DNA of 64,000 nt from CAVZVW01 sp963778845 (GTDB lineage: Bacteria > Actinomycetota > Actinomycetes > Actinomycetales > Kineosporiaceae): positions 124,001 through 188,000 of the forward strand of contig CAVZVW010000009.1 in NCBI GenBank assembly GCA_963778845.1. Reading direction: 5' to 3'. The position numbers and the translations under genes were made by a program. Positions 46,661 through 59,029 of this stretch are shown in pieces (the stretch's first letter is position 1; every line of letters starts with the position of its first letter). The notes beneath the pieces were generated by a model that had not been told where the DNA came from, searched no databases, and worked only from the letters and a program-made list of their open reading frames with translations.

Positions 46661-47404
46661 TCAGGCCTGGTCGACCAGCGCCCAGGTGCGAAACGTCCAC
46701 GCGGTCCGCAGCCCCAGCCGGTCGTAGACCGTCGCGGCGGCCGCGTTGTCGGCGAATACCCCGAGGGTCACGGCCGGCGCACCGTCGCGGAGCAGGCCGC
46801 GGGTCAGTGCCGCGGTGACCGCGGTGCCGAGGCCCTGTGCGCGCATGCTCGGCAGCACGGCGATGGACACCAGGTGCGGGACCTGCCCGGCCGTCGCCTC
46901 GTGGGCGGCGCAGGCCACGAGCACCCCCGCGCGCCAGACGCCCACCCACCCCGTGACCCGCACGTCGTGGGCACCCCGGCTGTGCTGCGGGCTGGCGGCG
47001 TCCAGCAGCCGCTGCACGGCGTCCAGGTCGGCGACGGGCACGACGTCGCCCTCCCCGGGGTGAGGCTCGGGCGGCACCTCGGTCCAGCGCCACTGCCACG
47101 AGTCCAGCATGCGCAACCCGGCCCGCGACGGGCTCGCCGCGGTGGCCGGAAGGGTCAGCGCCGCCACGCCCGGCGCGTAGTCCAGCACCCGCGCAGCAAG
47201 CCCGGCCGCGGCGTCCGCGTCGCCGAGGGCGACCAGGCCTCGGCGTCCGCTGTACGCGCCGACGCGGACGACGGCGACCGCGCCGGAGTCGTCGTCCACC
47301 CAGCCTTCCACCGGGCCGAAGCGGTCGACGTCCCACCGCAGGAACGGGTCGCCCCCGCTCGCGTCGAGCAGGGCGAGCACCGACGGCTCAGCCCTGACCC
47401 TCAC
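46661..47404 (-). CDS. GNAT-family N-acetyltransferase
   Basis: About 247 residues. The acetyl-CoA-binding motif VSIAVLPSMRAQGLGTAVTAAL (Q/RxxGxG/A) and the downstream GVFADNAAAATVYDRLGLRTAW are classic GNAT features, all in the C-terminal half. The N-terminal half (~1-110) is a degenerate GNAT-like domain. Preferred start is GTG 47404 (VRVRAEPSVLALLD), which clears the upstream MMPL gene; a longer frame to 47524 would overlap it. Substrate unknown. Confidence 0.85.
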   Translation of the reverse strand: MRVRAEPSVLALLDASGGDPFLRWDVDRFGPVEGWVDDDSGAVAVVRVGAYSGRRGLVALGDADAAAGLAARVLDYAPGVAALTLPATAASPSRAGLRMLDSWQWRWTEVPPEPHPGEGDVVPVADLDAVQRLLDAASPQHSRGAHDVRVTGWVGVWRAGVLVACAAHEATAGQVPHLVSIAVLPSMRAQGLGTAVTAALTRGLLRDGAPAVTLGVFADNAAAATVYDRLGLRTAWTFRTWALVDQA

Positions 47405-47453
47405 CGGCTCGACCCCACTGTGCTCGACCCCATTGACCTCGACCTCATGGAGC

Positions 47454-49673
47454 TCAGTCCTCGCGCAGGCCGAAACGCTGGTGCAGGCTGCGCAGCGGCG
47501 CGGGGGCCCACCAGTTCCACTCACCCAGCAGGGTCATCGTGGCCGGCACGAGCAGCATCCGCACCAGCGTCGCGTCGAGGGCGACGGCCACCGCGAGCGC
47601 CACGCCCGTCTCCTTGATGAGCAGCAGCTGGCCGGCGACGAACCCGGCGAAGACGATCACCACGATCAGCGCGGCCGAGGTGATGATCCGGCCCGACCGC
47701 TGCAGGCCGGCGACGACGGCCTCGTCGTTGGAGTACCCCCTGTCACGCAGCTCCTTGATGCGGCTGAGGAGGAAGACCTCGTAGTCCATGGAGAGGCCGA
47801 AGGCGAACGCGAGCACCAGGGCCGGGATCATCGTGTCGATGGCACCGATGCTGCTGAAGCCGAGCAGGGACTCCAGGTGGCCGTCCTGGAACACCCAGAC
47901 GACGACCCCGAGCGACGCGCCCAGGGACACGACGTTGAGCAGCAAGGCCTTCACCGGCACCAGCACCGAACCGGTCATGAAGAAGAGCAGCAGGAACGTC
48001 GCCAGCACCACCAGGCCGACGGCGAGCGGCGCGCGCCGCCGGATGTCGTCGAGGAAGTCCACGAGCAGGGCGCTCTGACCGGTGACCTCGGTGGGGAACC
48101 CCGGCCTGGCCGCCCGCAGGCGCTCGACGAGGGCGCGAGCCTGCGGCGAGGACTGGGCCCCTGTCGTCCGCACGCCGATGACCGTGACGGGCCCTGCCGC
48201 GGAGGTGCCCTGCTCGACGAGAGGGTCGACGGAAGCCACCCCGGGCAGAGTCGCCAGCTCGGCGGCGTAGGCGCGTGCCTGAGCCGGCGGTGCATGGGCG
48301 ACGACGATCACGGGCGCCTGCGTGGCCAGGGGGAAGCGCTCGGCGAGGCCGTCGAAGAGCTGGCGCTGCGGGGCGTCCTTCGGCAGCAGCCCCACGCCGG
48401 AGTTCACCAGCTGCATCCCGAGCACGGGGGAGGCGAGCGTGAGCAGTCCCGCGACCACGACAACGACCACCAGGACCGCCCTGCGCTGGACGGCGCGCGC
48501 GAGCCGGGAGAAGGCGCCCTCGGCCGGGGCGACGTCCCCCAGACGCCTGGCGAGGCGCCCGACGAGCGGCAGCCGCTGGGTGACCCCTGGGCGGATCATG
48601 CGGTCTCCGGCGAGAGCCAGCATCGCGGGCACGAACGTCAGCGCGACCAGCAGGGCCACGACGACCACGCTGACCCCGGCGGCGCCGATCGCCCGAAGGA
48701 TGTGGGCGCGGAACAGCAGGAGTCCGCTCAGGCTGATCGCGACGGTGACGGCGCTGTAGGTCACGGTGCGCCCGGCGGTCGCCATCGTGTGTCGTAGGGC
48801 GCCCTCCAAGGACGACGCACTCGGCCGCTCGCCCGCATCGGCGTGCAACCGGCGCAGCTCCTCGCGGTAGCGGCTGGCCAGCAGCAGCCCGTAGTCGATG
48901 CACAGTCCGAGCCCCAGCACGGTCACGACGTTGACCACGCTGGCATCGAGCTCGATGAGGTAGGAGAAGGCGAGCAGCGAGGCCAGCGCGCCGGCGATCG
49001 AGGCGACGGCCCCGACGATGGGCAGGCCCGCGGCGAGGAAGCCGCCGAAGACGAGCACCATCACGAGCATGCTGACCGGCAAGGCGATCCCCTCGCCGAG
49101 CCGAAGGTCCAGCTTGACCTGCGTGGTCACGTCGGTGACGAGCTGCTGCACCCCACCGACCAGCGCCGTCGACCCGGGCACCTGCGCGCCGACCTCGCGC
49201 AGCCGTGCGTCCACGGCCGCTGTCACGACGTCCTCGCGGCCGGAGCCGAGGTCCCTGTTCAGGTGGACGGCCATGAGGACGGCGGAGCCGTCGGCGGCGA
49301 CGTACGGTGCCGACCGCGGGTCGCTCGGGCCGCCCGCCGCGGCGTAGGGGTCGCCGACAGCGGCGACGCCCGGTAGGCGGGCGAGGTCGGTGCGAGCATC
49401 GACCACCGCCGTCCGCACGGTCGCCGACGCCGGGTCGACGTGGTCGAGCAGCAGGAAGATCGTCGCCCCCGTGGGGGCGGTGCCGGCAATGACGTCCAGG
49501 CCCCGCTGGCTCTCCCCTGGCACCTGCGGAGCTCCGCTGGTGAGCCGGTCGAACAGACCCTGCCCGGCGACGCCGCCGACCGCGAGTGCGAAGGCCGCCA
49601 CCACGAGGACCGCCCAGGTGAGGGCGAACCACAGTGCCCGGCGTGCGATGAGCTGACCGAGCCTGTCGAGCAC
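47454..49673 (-). CDS. MMPL-family (RND superfamily) transporter
   Basis: 739-residue polytopic exporter with the MmpL layout: one N-terminal helix, a periplasmic loop (~45-190), five helices, a second loop and five more helices. Typical motifs are GLGLCIDYGLLLASRYREEL and, in the second half, AFAFGLSMDYEVFLLSRIKEL, whose Asp-Tyr pairs carry the proton relay. The family exports lipids or hydrophobic compounds in actinobacteria. The start is taken as GTG 49673, only 18 bases from the divergent rarA start; the open frame continues to 51095 antisense to rarA, but that part is spurious. Substrate cannot be stated. Confidence 0.92.
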   Translation of the reverse strand: MLDRLGQLIARRALWFALTWAVLVVAAFALAVGGVAGQGLFDRLTSGAPQVPGESQRGLDVIAGTAPTGATIFLLLDHVDPASATVRTAVVDARTDLARLPGVAAVGDPYAAAGGPSDPRSAPYVAADGSAVLMAVHLNRDLGSGREDVVTAAVDARLREVGAQVPGSTALVGGVQQLVTDVTTQVKLDLRLGEGIALPVSMLVMVLVFGGFLAAGLPIVGAVASIAGALASLLAFSYLIELDASVVNVVTVLGLGLCIDYGLLLASRYREELRRLHADAGERPSASSLEGALRHTMATAGRTVTYSAVTVAISLSGLLLFRAHILRAIGAAGVSVVVVALLVALTFVPAMLALAGDRMIRPGVTQRLPLVGRLARRLGDVAPAEGAFSRLARAVQRRAVLVVVVVVAGLLTLASPVLGMQLVNSGVGLLPKDAPQRQLFDGLAERFPLATQAPVIVVAHAPPAQARAYAAELATLPGVASVDPLVEQGTSAAGPVTVIGVRTTGAQSSPQARALVERLRAARPGFPTEVTGQSALLVDFLDDIRRRAPLAVGLVVLATFLLLFFMTGSVLVPVKALLLNVVSLGASLGVVVWVFQDGHLESLLGFSSIGAIDTMIPALVLAFAFGLSMDYEVFLLSRIKELRDRGYSNDEAVVAGLQRSGRIITSAALIVVIVFAGFVAGQLLLIKETGVALAVAVALDATLVRMLLVPATMTLLGEWNWWAPAPLRSLHQRFGLRED

Positions 49674-49691
49674 GTCGATAGCCTTCCTCAG

Positions 49692-51068
49692 GTGGATGAC
49701 CTGTTCAGTCCCGATCCTGATCATCCGCCGGTGCCGGGAGCACCTGACACCCGGCTCCCGCTGGCGGTCAGGATGCGCCCGCGTACCCTCGACGAGCTGG
49801 TCGGCCAGGACCACCTGCTGGGTGCCGGCTCGCCGGTGCAGCGCCTGGTCGGCGCGGTCGACGGCCCTACCGGACCGGCGTCGCTGATCCTGTGGGGCCC
49901 GCCCGGCACGGGCAAGACGACCCTCGCACACGTCGTGTCGCGGGTCACCGGCAGGCGGTTCGTGGAGCTCTCGGCGGTGACGGCGGGGGTGAAGGACGTC
50001 CGGCGGGTGATGGAGGAGGCCCGCGACGCCCGTGACCTTCACGGGCGCCAGACGGTCATGTTCCTCGACGAGATCCACCGCTTCACCAAGGCCCAGCAGG
50101 ACGCCCTGCTGCCCGGCGTGGAGAACCGGTGGGTCGTCCTGATGGCGGCCACGACGGAGAACCCCTCGTTCTCCGTCGTCTCCCCGCTGCTGTCCCGCTC
50201 GATCGTGCTGCGACTGCGCGAGCTCTCGGACGGCGACGTCCGCACGGTCATCGACCGTGCGCTCATCGACCCCCGGGGGCTGGCCGGGGTCGTCCGGCTG
50301 AGCGAGGAGGCCGAGGACCACCTCGTGCGCATGTCCGCCGGTGACGCCCGCCGCGCGCTGACCGCCCTGGAGGCAGCTGCCGGGGCCGCGCTCAGCGACG
50401 GGACGGACGAGGTCGGGACGGACGCCGCGGAGCGCGCGATGGACGTCGCTCTCGTGCGGTACGACCGCGAGGGCGACCAGCACTACGACGTGACGAGCGC
50501 GTTCATCAAGTCGATGCGGGGCAGCGACGTCGATGCGGCGCTGCACTACCTCGCGCGCATGCTCGAGGCGGGGGAGGACCCGCGCTTCGTCGCGCGCCGC
50601 ATCATGATCGCGGCGAGTGAGGACGTGGGCATGGCCGACCCCACCGCCCTGCAGACCGCTGTGGCCGCCGCCCAGGCGGTGCAGCTCGTCGGGATGCCCG
50701 AGGCGCGGATCATCCTGGCCCATGCGGTGGTCCACCTGGCGACCGCCCCCAAGTCCAACGCCGCCTACCTGGGGGTCCAGGCCGCGATGGCGGACGTGCG
50801 CGCGGGACTCGCGGGCGCCGTCCCCCCACACCTGCGCGACGCGTCCTACCCGGGGGCGGCCAGGCTGGGCCACGGCACCGGCTACCGGTACAGCCACGAC
50901 GCACCCCACGCGGTGGCGGCGCAGCAGTACGCCCCCGAGGGCCTCGTGGGGCGGCGCTACTACACGCCGAGTGACCGCGGTGCCGAGCGCGAGATCGGCG
51001 CGCGGCTCGAGCGCATCCGCGCGGTCCTGGAGGGCCGATCCCCGGCCGACGCGCCGGAACCTCACTGA
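49692..51068 (+). CDS. rarA: Replication-associated recombination protein A (MgsA/WRNIP1 family AAA+ ATPase)
   Basis: Clamp-loader-like ATPase acting at stalled replication forks. ~458 residues from GTG 49692 (VDDLFSPDPDHP). RMRPRTLDELVGQDHLLG, Walker A GPPGTGKTT, Walker B MFLDEIHRF, sensor AATTENPSFSVVSPLLSRS and the tetramerisation region DVTSAFIKSMRGSDVDAALHY with RRIMIAASEDVGMADP are intact. It precedes DUF948-DUF6167-alaS, the usual actinobacterial order. Confidence 0.96.
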   Translation: MDDLFSPDPDHPPVPGAPDTRLPLAVRMRPRTLDELVGQDHLLGAGSPVQRLVGAVDGPTGPASLILWGPPGTGKTTLAHVVSRVTGRRFVELSAVTAGVKDVRRVMEEARDARDLHGRQTVMFLDEIHRFTKAQQDALLPGVENRWVVLMAATTENPSFSVVSPLLSRSIVLRLRELSDGDVRTVIDRALIDPRGLAGVVRLSEEAEDHLVRMSAGDARRALTALEAAAGAALSDGTDEVGTDAAERAMDVALVRYDREGDQHYDVTSAFIKSMRGSDVDAALHYLARMLEAGEDPRFVARRIMIAASEDVGMADPTALQTAVAAAQAVQLVGMPEARIILAHAVVHLATAPKSNAAYLGVQAAMADVRAGLAGAVPPHLRDASYPGAARLGHGTGYRYSHDAPHAVAAQQYAPEGLVGRRYYTPSDRGAEREIGARLERIRAVLEGRSPADAPEPH

Positions 51069-51221
51069 CCTCCGCCACCCGCCGACGGTCCTCATGAGCC
51101 GCTCGCGGGCGGTGCCGGCGGTGCAGGGCGGAACGCCGCCTGCTCCCGCGGTATCGTCGCCGCACGGTTCCCGGCGCCTGGGAGTCAGGTCTGGTCATGT
51201 GGCGAGGGAGTGGATCAGCTT

Positions 51222-51596
51222 ATGAGCGTCGGTGACCTCGCGGGGCTCATCGCGGCTGTGGCGTTCGTCGCCCTCGTCGGCTTCACCGCCTACCCGCTGA
51301 TCAAGCTGGGCAAGGTGCTCGACGAGACGCGGGTCTCGGTCCGCGGCGTCACCGAGGGCACGCTGCCCCTGCTGTCGGAGGCGACGATCACGCTGACGTC
51401 GACGAACGAGCAGCTGGTCAAGGTGGATGCGATCACCACGAACGCCGCTCAGGTGTCGACGAACGTGTCCGCGCTGACCGCCCTGTTCGCGGCGACGATG
51501 GGCTCGCCGGTCGTCAAGGTCGCGGCGTTCACCTACGGCGTGCGGCAGGCCCTGGGCGGGCGTCGCTCGTCCGGCGGCCGGCGGCGAAGGGGCTGA
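51222..51596 (+). CDS. DUF948 membrane-anchored protein
   Basis: 124 residues: one N-terminal membrane helix (GLIAAVAFVALVGFTAYPLI) and an extended helical region predicted to form a coiled coil (SVRGVTEGTLPLLSEATITL, TSTNEQLVKVDAITTNAA). Basic C-terminus. ATG 51222 preferred. Function unknown; conserved with the next gene upstream of alaS in actinobacteria. Confidence 0.88.
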   Translation: MSVGDLAGLIAAVAFVALVGFTAYPLIKLGKVLDETRVSVRGVTEGTLPLLSEATITLTSTNEQLVKVDAITTNAAQVSTNVSALTALFAATMGSPVVKVAAFTYGVRQALGGRRSSGGRRRRG

Positions 51597-51602
51597 GCGG
51601 GA

Positions 51603-51881
51603 GTGCGACGGCTGTTCTGGGTGGCGCTGGGCGCCACGGTGGGCGTGCTCGTGGTGCGCAAGGTGTCGAAGGCGGCCCAGGCGTACACCCCCGAGGGCGT
51701 GAGCCGCTCGCTGTCCTCGCTCGCCGACGGCCTGCTCGAGCTGGCCCAGGTGGTCCGCGAGGGCATGGTCGAGCGCGAGGCGGAGCTGCGCGAGGCGCTG
51801 GGCATCGACGCGGGCACGATCGACCCCGAGAGGGCGCGAACGCTCATCGAGGACCCCACCGGGCGGCGTCGAGCCCACTGA
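51603..51881 (+). CDS. DUF6167-like small membrane protein
   Basis: 92 residues, GTG 51603, six bases after the DUF948 stop. N-terminal helix LFWVALGATVGVLVVRK, then VSKAAQAYTPEGVSRSLSSL, a pattern conserved in the protein that sits between DUF948 and alaS in many actinobacteria. No known activity; the tight spacing implies co-expression with DUF948. Confidence 0.8.
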   Translation: MRRLFWVALGATVGVLVVRKVSKAAQAYTPEGVSRSLSSLADGLLELAQVVREGMVEREAELREALGIDAGTIDPERARTLIEDPTGRRRAH

Positions 51882-51976
51882 GCGAGGCGGCGACCAGCCC
51901 GCTCGCGGCACACTGGCCACGTCCTGCCGGCCCGGCCCCCGCCGCGCCGCACCCACCCCCGGAGGTCTGCAGTCCC

Positions 51977-54657
<2,681 letters not shown>

Positions 54658-54678
54658 CGAGACGGGCAGGGGTGACGG

Positions 54679-55188
54679 GTGCGGAGCGGGGTGCGGCTGG
54701 GGGTCGACGTCGGGACCGTGCGCGTGGGCCTGGCCGTGTGCGACCCCGCCGGCGTGCTCGCCACGCCGCTGGAGACGGTGCCGCGAGCCGGCTCGGGTGA
54801 GGCCTCCCTGGAGCGGATCGTCCAGGTTGTCGGGGAGTGCGAGGTCGTCGAGGTCGTCGTCGGCCTCCCGCGGACGCTCGCCGGGCGGGAGGCACGTGCT
54901 GCTCTGGCCGTGCGCGCGTACGCTGTGCAGATCGCGCGACGGGTGGGGGCCGTCCCGGTGAGGGTCGTGGACGAGCGGCTCAGCACCGTGGCGGCGCATC
55001 GCTCGCTGCGCGACGCTGGAGTCAGGGGGCGCAGGACGCGCACGGTCGTCGACCAGGCGGCGGCGGTGGTCATCCTGCAGAGTGCGCTCGACGCCGAGAG
55101 GTCGTCGGGTCGCCCACCCGGGTCGATCGTCGCCCCGGACCCGGGACCGGAGCGTCCGGACCCGGACGAGGTCTGGCGGGAGGCCTGA
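54679..55188 (+). CDS. ruvX: RuvX/YqgF-family Holliday-junction resolvase-like / pre-16S rRNA nuclease
   Basis: 169-residue RNase-H-fold nuclease that in E. coli trims the 5' end of 16S rRNA. LGVDVGTVRVGLAVCD supplies the first Asp, VVVGLPRTLAGREARAA the second block, and VVDERLSTVAAHRSL the E/D pair, followed by VDQAAAVVILQSAL. GTG 54679 start. Sits between alaS and mltG, as in most actinobacteria. Confidence 0.92.
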   Translation: MRSGVRLGVDVGTVRVGLAVCDPAGVLATPLETVPRAGSGEASLERIVQVVGECEVVEVVVGLPRTLAGREARAALAVRAYAVQIARRVGAVPVRVVDERLSTVAAHRSLRDAGVRGRRTRTVVDQAAAVVILQSALDAERSSGRPPGSIVAPDPGPERPDPDEVWREA

Positions 55189-55191
55189 GCC

Positions 55192-56328
55192 GTGGTGAGC
55201 GAGATGTCGCTGCACGACGTCGTGGCCGGGCAGCCCGAGCCCGGTGGGCGCCGCACGGTGCGGGCTGCGGAGAAGCGGAGGCGCCGGCGCCGGCGACGCT
55301 CGAAGTGGACGGTGCTGCTCGGCGTCCTCGTGCTCGGCGCGGCAGCGGCGGGCGCCTGGCTGGGGCTGCGGCCGATCGTGGCCGGGTTCATGGAGCCCAA
55401 GGACTACCCGGGACCGGGCACCGGCAGCGTGATCTTCAAGGTGGATCCGGGTGACTCCGGGGTCTCGATCGGCCGCAACCTGCAGAAGGCGGGCGTGGTC
55501 AAGACCGTCCAGGCGTTCCTCGACGCCGAGAAGGCCGACCCGGTAGCGGCCAAGCACATCCAGCCGGGCGCCTACCAGATGCGCCTGCAGATGAAGGCGT
55601 CCGATGCCTTCACGGTCCTGTCCGACCCCGCCGGCCGGATCTTCACGAAGGTCACGTTCCGCGAGGGGCTGCGCGTGACCCAGGTCGTCGACCTGCTGGT
55701 GACCAAGGGCGGCTTCGACCGGGCAGCCGTGCTCGCGGCGCTGAAGGACCCGCAGGCGCTGGGCCTGCCCGCCGACGCCGGCGGCAAGGTCGAGGGGTAC
55801 CTCTTCCCGGCCACCTACGAGTTCGAGCCCGGGACGACGGCGGCCCAGGCGCTGGCGACCATGGTGACGAAGTCCGAGCAGACGCTGGCCGGCCTCGGCG
55901 TGCCGGAGGCCAAGTGGCACGAGGTGCTGACCAAGGCCAGCATCGTGCAGGCCGAGGGCGGCATCGAGGAGAACTTCGGCAAGGTGGCCCGGGTCATCGA
56001 CAACCGCCTGGGCCGCCCGATGAACCTCGGCATGGACTCCACGGTCAGCTACGCCACGAGCAAGTTCGGCATCACCACCACCGCTGCGCAGCGTGCCTCG
56101 ACCTCGCCGTACAACACCTACAACCACAAGGGGCTTCCTCCCGGCCCCATCGGAAACCCCGGCAAGGCGGCCATGGAGGCCGTGCTGGCCCCCACCCCGG
56201 GCAGCTGGCTGTACTTCACCACCGTGAACCCGCAGACCGGGGAGACCAAGTTCGCGGTCACCACGGCCCAGAAGGCGGTGTTCGACCGCCAGTTCCAGGC
56301 GTGGCTGCGGGCGCACCCGCAGGGGTGA
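55192..56328 (+). CDS. mltG: Endolytic peptidoglycan transglycosylase MltG
   Basis: Cuts nascent glycan strands at the membrane, setting strand length. 378 residues. A basic N-terminus with KRRRRRRRRSK precedes a membrane helix (~38-60), a LysM-like region (IFKVDPGDSGVSIGRNLQKAGVV) and the YceG catalytic domain: VEGYLFPATYEF, the catalytic Glu in ASIVQAEGG, and the substrate-binding SPYNTYNHKGLPPGPIGNPG. The last codons overlap the aroE GTG. Intact. Confidence 0.95.
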   Translation: MVSEMSLHDVVAGQPEPGGRRTVRAAEKRRRRRRRRSKWTVLLGVLVLGAAAAGAWLGLRPIVAGFMEPKDYPGPGTGSVIFKVDPGDSGVSIGRNLQKAGVVKTVQAFLDAEKADPVAAKHIQPGAYQMRLQMKASDAFTVLSDPAGRIFTKVTFREGLRVTQVVDLLVTKGGFDRAAVLAALKDPQALGLPADAGGKVEGYLFPATYEFEPGTTAAQALATMVTKSEQTLAGLGVPEAKWHEVLTKASIVQAEGGIEENFGKVARVIDNRLGRPMNLGMDSTVSYATSKFGITTTAAQRASTSPYNTYNHKGLPPGPIGNPGKAAMEAVLAPTPGSWLYFTTVNPQTGETKFAVTTAQKAVFDRQFQAWLRAHPQG

Positions 56329-57251
56329 GCGCGCCGTCCCCTCGCCCGCGTCCCGCGCCGGGCGCGCATGCTCCGCGTCCCGTGGCGGGGTCGGATGGTG
56401 CCCGGCGCGCGGCCGTGCTGGGCAGCCCGGTGCAGCACTCCCTGTCGCCGGCCCTGCACCGCGCCGCCTACGGCGCCCTGGGTCTGGTCGGCTGGACCTA
56501 CGAGGCGGTCGAGGTCGGCGAGCCGGCGCTGCCGCAGTTCCTGCTCGGGCTCGACACGTCGTGGGTGGGGCTGTCGCTCACCATGCCGCTGAAGCAGGCG
56601 GTGCTGACGTTGCTGGACGTCGTGAGCCCGCTGGCAGGCGCCGTGGGTGCGGTGAACACCGTCGTCCTCGAAGCGTCTGGGCGACGGTTCGGCGACAACA
56701 CCGACGTGCACGGGATCGTGGCGGCGCTCGGCGAGGCCGGGGTCGGCTCGGCGGCACGTGCCGCGGTGCTGGGGGCGGGTGCGACCGCGGCGTCGGCGCT
56801 GGCCGCGCTGGCCGACCTGGGCTGCCGAGAGCCGGAGGTGTACGCGCGCGAACCGCGACGCGCCGGCCCCCTGCTGGACGCCGCCGAGCGCCTGGGTGTG
56901 CGTCCTCGCCTGGCAGCGATGAGCGAGGTGGGCGAGGCCGCCGGCGCCGGGCGCTGGGACGTCGTGGTGTCGACGCTGCCCGCCGGTGCGGCGGACCGCC
57001 TCGACCTGGTGCCGGCCGGTGGCGACGTCCGCCTGCCCCCGCTGCTCGACGTCGTGTACGCCCCCTGGCCCACGGAACTGGCCGGTTCCTGGGCGCGCGC
57101 CGGGGGAGTCGTGGTGGGCGGTCTCGTGATGCTGACCCACCAGGCGGGTCGTCAGGTGGAGCTGATGACGGGCAGGCAGGCCCCCCTGGCGGCGATGCGC
57201 GAGGCCGGGGAGGCCGAGCTCGCCCGGCGTGCTGCTACGCCGAGAAGTTGA
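56325..57251 (+). CDS. aroE: Shikimate dehydrogenase
   Basis: NADPH-dependent reduction of 3-dehydroshikimate to shikimate in aromatic amino acid synthesis. 308 residues. GSPVQHSLSPALHRAAY binds shikimate, SLTMPLKQAV carries the catalytic Lys, and GDNTDVHGIVAAL the Asp. The dinucleotide loop GAGATAASALAALADLG and the C-terminal MLTHQAGRQVELMTGRQAP complete the family pattern. GTG 56325 overlaps the mltG stop. The first ~25 residues are Pro/Ala rich. Last gene before the pilus operon. Confidence 0.94.
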   Translation: MSAPSPRPRPAPGAHAPRPVAGSDGARRAAVLGSPVQHSLSPALHRAAYGALGLVGWTYEAVEVGEPALPQFLLGLDTSWVGLSLTMPLKQAVLTLLDVVSPLAGAVGAVNTVVLEASGRRFGDNTDVHGIVAALGEAGVGSAARAAVLGAGATAASALAALADLGCREPEVYAREPRRAGPLLDAAERLGVRPRLAAMSEVGEAAGAGRWDVVVSTLPAGAADRLDLVPAGGDVRLPPLLDVVYAPWPTELAGSWARAGGVVVGGLVMLTHQAGRQVELMTGRQAPLAAMREAGEAELARRAATPRS

Positions 57252-57262
57252 CCAAACGTCAA
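57248..57262 (+). promoter_or_regulatory. Small inverted repeat / -35-like element before the pilus operon
   Basis: TTGAC and GTCAA arms separated by 5 bases at the aroE stop, ~100 bases before pilB. It could be a -35 element or a small operator; no matching -10 at normal spacing is evident. Confidence 0.2.
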
Positions 57263-57361
57263 GGCGGGCCCCTGAGACGCCGATAGCAGGCGCATGACGA
57301 GTGCCGTCTGCCCGCCGGGCGGCCGGCGCCCCAGACTCGTGACGCCTGGGGGAGACCAGCG

Positions 57362-59029
57362 GTGAAGCAGCTCGCCGACATCCTGCTCGAGGGTGGCCTC
57401 GTCGACGACGCGCAGCTGGCTGCCGCCTACGACGAGCACCAGCGCGCAGGCAGGAGCCTGGGCCGCGTCCTCGTCGAGCGTGGCCTGCTGAGCGAACCGC
57501 AGCTCGTGGCGGCCCTGGCACAGCAGATCGGCCTGCCCTTCGTGGACCTCACCGACTTCGCGGTGGACGGCTCGGCGGTCGCCCTCGTGCCCGCCGCGGT
57601 GTGCAGGCGCCATACGGTCCTGCCGGTCGGGTACGACGAGGGCAAGCTCGTGCTGGCCATGGCCGACCCGGCGAACGTCTTCGCGGTGGACGACGTCCGC
57701 TCCATCACGGGCATGGAGCCGCGGCCCGTGGTGGCCACGCGGGACGACCTGCTCTCGGCGATCGACCGGTTCTGCCGCAACGACGCCGACCTCGACGACC
57801 TGTCCACCGCCATGCTCACCGGCCAGGACGAGGAGGACGACCTCGCCAAGCTCAAGGAGGTCGTGGACGAGGCCCCGATCGTCAAGTACGTCAACCTCCT
57901 CATCGCCCAGGCGATCCAGGACCGCGCCTCCGACATCCACATCGAGCCTGAGGAGCACGACCTGCGGGTGCGCTACCGCATCGACGGCGTGCTGCACGAG
58001 GTGATGCGATCGCCGCGCTCGATCCAGTCGGGGGTGATCTCGCGTCTGAAGATCATGGCCGACATCAACATCGCCGAGCGGCGCATCCCGCAGGACGGGC
58101 GCCTGTCGGTGGCCCTGACGGGGAAGAAGATCGACCTGCGGGTCGCCACGCTGCCCACTGTGTGGGGTGAGAAGGTCGTCATGCGCATCCTGGACAACTC
58201 CACCGCCCGGCTGGCGCTGTCCGACCTGGGGTTCGAGCAGAGCAACTACGAGCGCTTCGCCCGCAGCTTCACGAAGCCCTACGGGATGATCCTCGTCACG
58301 GGGCCGACCGGCTCGGGCAAGTCGACCACGCTGTACGCCACCCTCAACATCGTCAGCAAGCCGTCGATCAACGTGATCACGGTGGAGGACCCGGTCGAGT
58401 ACCGGCTGCCGGGGATCAACCAGGTCCAGGTCAACGTGAAGGCCGGGCTGACGTTCGCGGCTGCGTTGCGCTCGATCCTGCGCTCGGACCCCGACGTGGT
58501 GCTCATCGGGGAGGTGCGCGACCACGAGACCGCCCAGATCGCCGTCGAGGCGGCGCTCACCGGCCACCTCGTGCTGAGCACCCTGCACACCAACGACGCG
58601 CCCTCGGCCATCACCCGGCTGACGGAGATGGGCATCGAGCCGTTCCTCGTGGGCTCCGCGCTGGACTGCGTGCTGGGCCAGCGGCTCGCGCGACGGCTGT
58701 GCCTGAAGTGCAGGGAGGCCTACGAGCCGTCGCCCGAGGAGCTCATCGCAGCCCGCTTCCCGTGGATCCCCGGGGAGGACCTTCCCGTGCTGCACCGAGC
58801 GGCAGGGTGCTCGGCCTGCTCGAAGACCGGCTACAAGGGCCGGCTGGCGCTGCACGAGGTGATGTCGGTCACCGAGGAGATCGAGCGGCTCACGGTCACC
58901 CGCGCCTCCGCCAGCGACATCGCCCAGCAGGCCCGCCGCCAGGGCATGCACGACCTGCGGGTCGACGGCATGTACAAGGTCCGTGACGGCGTGACGTCCC
59001 TGGAGGAGATCCTCCGCGTGGTCGCCTGA
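57362..59029 (+). CDS. pilB: Type IV pilus assembly ATPase PilB (GspE family)
   Basis: Hexameric cytoplasmic motor that powers pilus extension. 555 residues. N-terminal MshEN-type domains (residues 1-~160; LADILLEGGLVDDAQLAAAY, GLPFVDLTDFAVDGSAV) lead into the secretion ATPase core: ASDIHIEPEEHDLRVRYRID, Walker A GPTGSGKSTT, Asp box ITVEDPVEYRLPGINQVQVN, Walker B DPDVVLIGEVRD and the His box STLHTNDAPSAI. A tetracysteine zinc motif (CLKC, CSAC) marks extension-type ATPases. First gene of pilB-pilT-pilC-pilin. GTG start at 57362 behind GGGGGAG. Confidence 0.95.
   Translation: MKQLADILLEGGLVDDAQLAAAYDEHQRAGRSLGRVLVERGLLSEPQLVAALAQQIGLPFVDLTDFAVDGSAVALVPAAVCRRHTVLPVGYDEGKLVLAMADPANVFAVDDVRSITGMEPRPVVATRDDLLSAIDRFCRNDADLDDLSTAMLTGQDEEDDLAKLKEVVDEAPIVKYVNLLIAQAIQDRASDIHIEPEEHDLRVRYRIDGVLHEVMRSPRSIQSGVISRLKIMADINIAERRIPQDGRLSVALTGKKIDLRVATLPTVWGEKVVMRILDNSTARLALSDLGFEQSNYERFARSFTKPYGMILVTGPTGSGKSTTLYATLNIVSKPSINVITVEDPVEYRLPGINQVQVNVKAGLTFAAALRSILRSDPDVVLIGEVRDHETAQIAVEAALTGHLVLSTLHTNDAPSAITRLTEMGIEPFLVGSALDCVLGQRLARRLCLKCREAYEPSPEELIAARFPWIPGEDLPVLHRAAGCSACSKTGYKGRLALHEVMSVTEEIERLTVTRASASDIAQQARRQGMHDLRVDGMYKVRDGVTSLEEILRVVA

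Noticed and set aside
47454..51095. A 1213-residue minus-strand open frame suggesting a giant fusion
   Set aside because: Only the part below 49673 is MMPL; the remainder runs antisense to intact rarA and has shadow composition.
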